Positions 57,840 through 64,000 of a DNA stretch of 64,000 bases are shown here, one piece after another; positions within the stretch are counted from its first letter, which is position 1; each line of letters opens with the position of its first letter. Under the pieces are notes generated by a model, which was given only the letters and a program-made list of their open reading frames with translations, ran no database searches and was not told the origin of the DNA. The DNA is from Variovorax paradoxus (GTDB lineage: Bacteria; Pseudomonadota; Gammaproteobacteria; Burkholderiales; Burkholderiaceae_C), in NCBI RefSeq assembly GCF_000834655.1, contig NZ_JXQQ01000052.1, positions 1-64,000 of the forward strand, given 5' to 3'. Both the position numbers and the translations under genes were made by a program.

Positions 57840-59057
57840 ATGACGACGACCCCGAAGAACAAGACCCGTGCGGCATCTCCCTCCGACTCCCCCTCCCTCA
57901 ATCCTTTCGCGGCACGCCGCGAGGACATGCGGCAGGCCCGCAAGGCCTTGGTGCTTCAAGGGGGAGGCGCGCTCGGTGCCTACCAGGCGGGCGTGTACGC
58001 CGCACTCAGCGAGACCGAGCTGCAGCCGCACTGGATCGCGGGTGTCTCGATCGGCGCCATCAATGCGGCGCTGATCGCAGGCAACGCGCCCGAGCACCGG
58101 GTCGATCGGCTGCGCGAGTTCTGGCACCTGGTGTCCTCCGGCCCTTCGCAGCGACTGCCTTCATGGCTCGGCGACCGGGCCACTCAGAACCAGTACAGCG
58201 CCACGATGGCTTCGCTGGTTGGCATTCCAGGATTTTTCGAGCCACGCTATTCGCCGGCCCTCCTGTTGGGCGGCGCGGCGCCGCTGTTGAGCTACTACGA
58301 CACCTCGCCGCTCAAGGCCACGCTGGAGCGGCTCATCGATTTCGACCGCATCAACGCCTGCGAAGCGCGCTTCAGCGTGGGCGCGGTCAATGTGCGCACC
58401 GGCAACTCGGTGTACTTCGACAACACGCGCCAGCGCATCGGGCCCGAGCACATCATGGCCAGTGGCGCGCTGCCGCCGGGCTTTGCGCCGGTGCACATCG
58501 ACGGCGACGACTATTGGGATGGCGGCATCGTCTCGAACACGCCGCTGCAGTACGTGCTCGATCTCCATCCGCGCAACGAACCGCTGGTGGTGCTGCAGGT
58601 GGACCTCTTCAATGCGCGTGGCGAGATGCCTCGCACCATGGCGGGCGTGATGGAGCGGCAGAAGGACATCACCTATTCGAGCCGCACCCGGATGAACACC
58701 GATGCGATGGCGGCCAACATGAACCTCCAGCAGGCCATTGCCGATCTGATCACCAAGCTGCCGGCGAGCTTGCGCAACGACCCGAGCGTGCTTGCGGTGC
58801 AGTCGCAGCTCACGCACGAGCCCATCGACATCTTTCACCTGATCTACCGCGACAAGCCCTATGAGCTCGAGTCGAAGGACTACGAGTTCTCGCGCGCCGC
58901 GGTCGAGGAGCATTGGGAATCGGGCGCGCGCGACATGCGGGTGACGCTCGCGCATCCGGAGACGCTGCGCGCCGATGCCACGGTGAACGGCGTGACCACC
59001 TTCGACCTGGGCGACCACGGCTCGGGCCGGGTCAAGCGGCCGGGCCTGTCGCGCTGA
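57840..59057 (+). CDS. Patatin-like phospholipase with DUF3734
   Basis: This is a 405-residue protein. The patatin domain has the oxyanion [11 protein letters not shown], nucleophile Ser70 in GVSIGAIN and the dyad Asp227 in [11 protein letters not shown]. The C-terminal DUF3734 half includes [20 protein letters not shown] and [20 protein letters not shown]. Such proteins are often encoded with 3-hydroxybutyrate dehydrogenase, exactly as here, which suggests a link to PHB granule or lipid turnover. An upstream ATG at 57822 is less likely. It lies 71 bases before adc. Confidence 0.9.
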   Translation: MTTTPKNKTRAASPSDSPSLNPFAARREDMRQARKALVLQGGGALGAYQAGVYAALSETELQPHWIAGVSIGAINAALIAGNAPEHRVDRLREFWHLVSSGPSQRLPSWLGDRATQNQYSATMASLVGIPGFFEPRYSPALLLGGAAPLLSYYDTSPLKATLERLIDFDRINACEARFSVGAVNVRTGNSVYFDNTRQRIGPEHIMASGALPPGFAPVHIDGDDYWDGGIVSNTPLQYVLDLHPRNEPLVVLQVDLFNARGEMPRTMAGVMERQKDITYSSRTRMNTDAMAANMNLQQAIADLITKLPASLRNDPSVLAVQSQLTHEPIDIFHLIYRDKPYELESKDYEFSRAAVEEHWESGARDMRVTLAHPETLRADATVNGVTTFDLGDHGSGRVKRPGLSR

Positions 59058-59128
59058 ACGGGACGATTCAGCTTCGACTAAGAAACCAGCGCCAGACTGG
59101 ATCGCTCGCTTCACAGGAGGAAATGTTC

Positions 59129-59878
59129 ATGAACATTGAAGATGTACGGAGGCAGGCGTTCGCCATGCCGCTCACCAGCCCCGCCTTTCCGCCCGGACCG
59201 TACCGGTTCGTGCGCCGCGAATTTCTGATCGTGACCTATCGCACCGACCTGGACGCGCTGCGCGCCGTGGTGCCCGAGCCACTCGAAGTGGTCGAGCCGC
59301 TGGTGAAGTACGAATTCATCCGCATGCCCGACTCCACCGGCTTCGGCGACTACACCGAGTCGGGCCAGGTCATTCCGGTGCAACTGCGCACCGCCAAGGG
59401 CGTGGAGCAGGGCGCGTACGTGCATGCGATGTACCTGAACGACCATCCACCGATTGCCGGCGGCCGCGAGCTCTGGGGCTTTCCGAAGAAACTCGCCTCG
59501 CCGGTGCTCGACTACGAGACCGACGTGATCGTCGGCACGCTCGACTACGGCAAGGTGCGCGTGGCTAAGGCCACGATGGGCTTCAAGCACCGCGCGCTCG
59601 ATCCCGCGCCGGTTCTGGCGGGCATCGCGCAGCCGAACTTCCTGCTCAAGATCATTCCGCACGTCGACGGCACGGCCCGCATCTGCGAGCTGGTGCGCTA
59701 TCACATGATCGATGTCACGCTGCACGGCGCATGGACCGCGCCGGCCTCGCTCGAACTGCATCCGCATGCGCTCGCGCCGGTGGCCGACCTGCCGGTGCGC
59801 AAGGTCGAATCGGCGGTGCACTACATCGCCGACATGACGCTCGCGCTCGGCGCCGTCGAGCACGACTACCTCGCCTGA
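59129..59878 (+). CDS. adc: Acetoacetate decarboxylase
   Basis: The 249-residue protein has the Schiff-base lysine in [13 protein letters not shown] (Lys120, corresponding to Lys115 of the clostridial enzyme), the surrounding [16 protein letters not shown] and a C-terminal [18 protein letters not shown]. It decarboxylates acetoacetate to acetone and CO2, or a related beta-keto acid. Of two in-frame ATGs the one at 59129 has AGGAGG 8 bases upstream and is preferred to 59123. It is followed after 58 bases by the 3-hydroxybutyrate dehydrogenase gene. Confidence 0.92.
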   Translation: MNIEDVRRQAFAMPLTSPAFPPGPYRFVRREFLIVTYRTDLDALRAVVPEPLEVVEPLVKYEFIRMPDSTGFGDYTESGQVIPVQLRTAKGVEQGAYVHAMYLNDHPPIAGGRELWGFPKKLASPVLDYETDVIVGTLDYGKVRVAKATMGFKHRALDPAPVLAGIAQPNFLLKIIPHVDGTARICELVRYHMIDVTLHGAWTAPASLELHPHALAPVADLPVRKVESAVHYIADMTLALGAVEHDYLA

Positions 59879-59936
59879 CGGCCGCGCCCGATTTTTTGCT
59901 GTCTTCTTTTCATCCCAACCCCAAGGAACATTCACC

Positions 59937-60719
59937 ATGCAACTCAAGGACAAGGTCGCCTACATCACCGGTTCGGCCAGCGGTATCGGCAAGGAAATCG
60001 CGATCCTCTTCGCTCGGGAGGGCGCCAAGATCATCATTGCCGACCTGAACAAGGACGCGGCAGATGCCACGGCAGCGGAGCTCAAGGCCACCGGCGCGCA
60101 AGCCATCGGCGTGGCGGTCGACGTGACCAACGAAGACCAGGTCAATGCCTCGGTCGAAGAGGGCGCCAAGGCGTTCGGCGGCATCGACATCCTCATCAGC
60201 AACGCCGGCATCCAGATCGTGCATCCGGTCGAGGAATTCAGCTTCGCCGACTGGAAGAAGATGCTGGCCATTCATCTGGACGGCGCGTTCCTCACCACCA
60301 AGGCGTGCCTCAAGCACATGTACGCGCAGGGCCGCGGCGGCAGCGTGATCTACATGGGCTCGGTGCACTCGAAGGAAGCGTCGCTGCTGAAGGCGCCCTA
60401 CGTCACGGCCAAGCACGGTCTCATCGGCCTCGCGAAGACGGTTGCGAAGGAAGGCGCCAAGCATGGCGTTCGCGCCAACGTGATCTGTCCCGGTTTCGTG
60501 CGCACGCCGCTGGTCGAGAAGCAGATTCCCGAGCAGGCCAAGACGCTGGGCATCAGCGAGGAAGAAGTCGTCAAGAACGTGATGCTCAAGGAAACGGTGG
60601 ATGGCGAATTCACCACCACGGAAGACGTGGCGCGCGTGGCGCTGCTGTTCGCGGGCTTCCCGACCAACGCGCTGACAGGCCAGTCGCTGGTGGTGAGCCA
60701 CGGCTGGTTCATGCAGTAG
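59937..60719 (+). CDS. 3-hydroxybutyrate dehydrogenase
   Basis: This is a 260-residue short-chain dehydrogenase. It has the NAD-binding [12 protein letters not shown] (about 11-22), [14 protein letters not shown] and the catalytic Tyr155/Lys159 in YVTAKHG with Ser in MGSVHS. The C-terminal [20 protein letters not shown] is typical of bacterial D-3-hydroxybutyrate dehydrogenases. It interconverts 3-hydroxybutyrate and acetoacetate. With adc and patatin it forms a ketone-body set. Confidence 0.92.
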   Translation: MQLKDKVAYITGSASGIGKEIAILFAREGAKIIIADLNKDAADATAAELKATGAQAIGVAVDVTNEDQVNASVEEGAKAFGGIDILISNAGIQIVHPVEEFSFADWKKMLAIHLDGAFLTTKACLKHMYAQGRGGSVIYMGSVHSKEASLLKAPYVTAKHGLIGLAKTVAKEGAKHGVRANVICPGFVRTPLVEKQIPEQAKTLGISEEEVVKNVMLKETVDGEFTTTEDVARVALLFAGFPTNALTGQSLVVSHGWFMQ

Positions 60720-60865
60720 GGATTTTTTCTTTCTCTTTCCCCTTCGAAGGAGGGGGCTCGCGGCCTGTCAATCTTCGGCGGCTTTTCACGCGCCGCCTGC
60801 CCCCATCCCAGCCTTCCCCCGGGAGGGGAAGGAGCAAGACAGAAGCCAGAAGCCAGGAAGCGGCG
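60720..60865. repeat. Pyrimidine/purine-rich intergenic repeat-like segment
   Basis: The gap between two convergent genes contains CCCCTTCGAAGGAGGGG-type arms (60739-60756) and a perfect hairpin CCTTCCCC-CGGGA-GGGGAAGG (60812-60832). It resembles degenerate CCCTCTCCC-type repeats found between genes in many Burkholderiales. Possibly acts as a bidirectional terminator. Confidence 0.5.
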
Positions 60866-61822
60866 CTACAGCTTCAGCTCCCAAGTCTCGCCCACGAGCT
60901 GCTTGCCATAGCTTTCGTGCGGCTCCGACTTGGTGAGCTGGAAGCCGCGCTTGGCATAGATGCCGCGCGCGGCCGAGAGGCAGCTGTTGGTCCAGAGCAC
61001 CATCTTCCTGTAGCCCTTGCGGCGTGCGAAGGCGATGCATTCGTCGACCAGCTTGCCGCCCAGGCCCAGCCCGCGCGCCGCTGGAGACAGGATCAGCAGA
61101 CGCAGCTGCGCCACCCCAGCCGACTTGCGCACCACGAAGATGGAGCCCATGCGTTCGCCGTTCAGTTCGGCGATCCAGCAGCGCTCCCATTCGGGCTGGA
61201 ACTTGAGCAGGAAATCCCCCGCGATCTGCGCCACCAGTGCCTCGAAGCTGCTGTCCCAGCCGTATTCGCGCGCATAGATCTCCCCGTGCTGCTGGACGAC
61301 CCAGCCGATGTCGCCGGGCGCGGGGTCGCGCAGGACCGCGGCCTGTTGCCTGGCGGGCGCGGCTGCGGGGTCGAGCAGCGACTGCATCGTGCCCATGGCC
61401 TGCACCAGTTGGTTTTGCTGCGCCGGAGCGAGCGGCGAGAGCAGGGCGGCGGCCTCGTCGCGCGATTTCTGTTGCAGCGGCGCGAATGCGGCATGGCCGG
61501 CTTCGGTCAGGCGAAGCACGCTTTGCCGGGCATCCCGCGCATGAGGCTCGCGCGTGAGCCAGCCCGCGGATTCGAAGCGGCGCAGGATGCGGCTCATGTA
61601 GCCCGCATCGAGCCCGAGGTCACGGCCGATCTCGCTGGCGACCGCCGTTTCGCGGTGAGCCAGCTCGTACAGGACGCGCACGTCGGTCAGCGACATGTCG
61701 CTGCCGAGGTATGGATCGAGCGCGCCGATCTGGCGCGTATAGAAGCGGTTGAACTGCCGGATCGCCTTGACGGCGGCAGGGTCGACGGTGGGTGAGGACG
61801 TGGACATGGTTGCCATTGTCAT
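60866..61822 (-). CDS. MarR-family regulator fused to a GNAT N-acetyltransferase
   Basis: The 318-residue protein's residues ~10-150 form a MarR winged helix (MSLTDVRVLYELAHRETAVA, LDAGYMSRILRRFESAGWLT with the wing REPHARDARQS). Residues ~160-318 form a GNAT domain with LLILSPAARGLGLGGKLVDE (acetyl-CoA loop) and RGIYAKRGFQL. Such fusions probably sense or modify a small molecule and regulate nearby or own expression. ATGs at 61822, 61816 and 61807 and a TTG at 61843 are possible starts; 61822 is used because the inverted repeat just upstream suits an operator. Confidence 0.85.
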   Translation of the reverse strand: MTMATMSTSSPTVDPAAVKAIRQFNRFYTRQIGALDPYLGSDMSLTDVRVLYELAHRETAVASEIGRDLGLDAGYMSRILRRFESAGWLTREPHARDARQSVLRLTEAGHAAFAPLQQKSRDEAAALLSPLAPAQQNQLVQAMGTMQSLLDPAAAPARQQAAVLRDPAPGDIGWVVQQHGEIYAREYGWDSSFEALVAQIAGDFLLKFQPEWERCWIAELNGERMGSIFVVRKSAGVAQLRLLILSPAARGLGLGGKLVDECIAFARRKGYRKMVLWTNSCLSAARGIYAKRGFQLTKSEPHESYGKQLVGETWELKL

Positions 61823-61852
61823 TTGATTGATTGACTTTGGCAACCAATCAAT
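61808..61852. promoter_or_regulatory. Nested inverted repeats, candidate MarR operator
   Basis: ATTGATTG-N11-CAATCAAT (61826-61852) and GGTTGCCA-N22-TGGCAACC (61808-61845) overlap around the start of the MarR-GNAT gene. Both have perfect 8-bp arms. The position suits autoregulation and possibly control of the divergent ygiQ-type gene. Confidence 0.55.
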
Positions 61853-61886
61853 GGCTGTGACACCGCCCGGTCACTGGATGTTTGTC

Positions 61887-61915
61887 GCGACAGGGATGCT
61901 GGAAAACCCTAAAAT
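61887..61915 (+). promoter_or_regulatory. Promoter of the YgiQ-type gene
   Basis: GCGACA (61887-61892), 17 bases, TAAAAT (61910-61915) followed by C-G-A-G-G. The 10-bp palindrome TGTCGCGACA (61883-61892) overlaps the -35 region, and AACCCT-N7-AGGGTT (61905-61923) surrounds the -10 element. Confidence 0.45.
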
Positions 61916-61962
61916 CGAGGGTTGCCCACCACAGCGCCGCCACGGCCCTGTCCACTCCCACG

Positions 61963-64000
<2,038 letters not shown>

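Overview
The window is about 64 kb of high-GC, very gene-dense bacterial chromosome. Gene content and order (aceF/lpdA-type E3 with a lipoyl linker, odhA-odhB-lpd, rlmN-pilW-rodZ-ispG-hisS-yfgM-bamB-der-hfq-hflX-hflK-hflC-hisZ-purA, ndk, scpB-rluB, zapE) point to a betaproteobacterium of the Burkholderiales, most likely Comamonadaceae and probably Variovorax or a close relative. That genus call is recognition, not a database result. I see no rRNA, tRNA, CRISPR array, prophage, insertion sequence or integron, and no gap without a gene longer than about 250 bases.

Layout. 1-1.6 kb: 3' part of the pyruvate dehydrogenase E3 gene, with a strong terminator. 1.7-9.5 kb: metabolic and accessory genes (C40 peptidase, PQQ-type sugar dehydrogenase, lipoprotein hydrolase, a HpaB/AbfD-family flavoprotein divergent from its likely TetR repressor, an isochorismatase-fold hydrolase, prpE). 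9.7-17.6 kb: the 2-oxoglutarate dehydrogenase operon sucA-sucB-(elaA-like)-lpd, running into zapE and a secreted coiled-coil protein. 17.7-20.8 kb: a PP2C phosphatase opposite a YdcH protein coupled to a DinG-type helicase. 20.8-26 kb: bamD divergent from rluD, then scpB-rluB and ndk. 26-42.4 kb: a long housekeeping run rlmN-pilW-rodZ-ispG-hisS-yfgM-bamB-der-hfq-hflX-hflK-hflC-DUF2065-hisZ-purA-phosphoribosyltransferase. It covers translation, isoprenoid synthesis, outer-membrane assembly, RNA regulation, protease control and purine synthesis. 42.4-50 kb: VOC protein, AraC regulator, metC, membrane proteins, an arylesterase divergent from a YbbA-like ATPase, a two-gene set of unusual membrane proteins, and rlmB. 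50-57 kb: FAD oxidoreductase, XRE-cupin/GNAT divergent pair, and a minus-strand run of split chromate transporter, aldo/keto reductase and DUF3237, then YihY and DUF924. 57-60.7 kb: CHRD lipoprotein, then patatin, acetoacetate decarboxylase and 3-hydroxybutyrate dehydrogenase, a likely ketone-body/PHB-linked set. 60.7-64 kb: a MarR-GNAT fusion and the 5' part of a YgiQ-type radical SAM gene cut by the window edge.

The most interesting signals outside ordinary annotation are these. (i) A gene pair at 47.8-49.3 kb: a membrane-anchored protein with two L7/L12-like repeats, and a two-TM protein carrying a DxD motif and a conserved Cys-rich block. (ii) Several genes whose -10-like hexamer lies only 5-7 nt before the ATG, implying leaderless mRNAs. 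(iii) A recurrent TANAATC promoter-like motif. (iv) A palindrome cluster in an AT-rich island before the PQQ dehydrogenase gene. (v) A ten-codon mini-ORF coupled to der. (vi) Two inverted copies of an intergenic repeat. (vii) A terminator hairpin between hfq and hflX.
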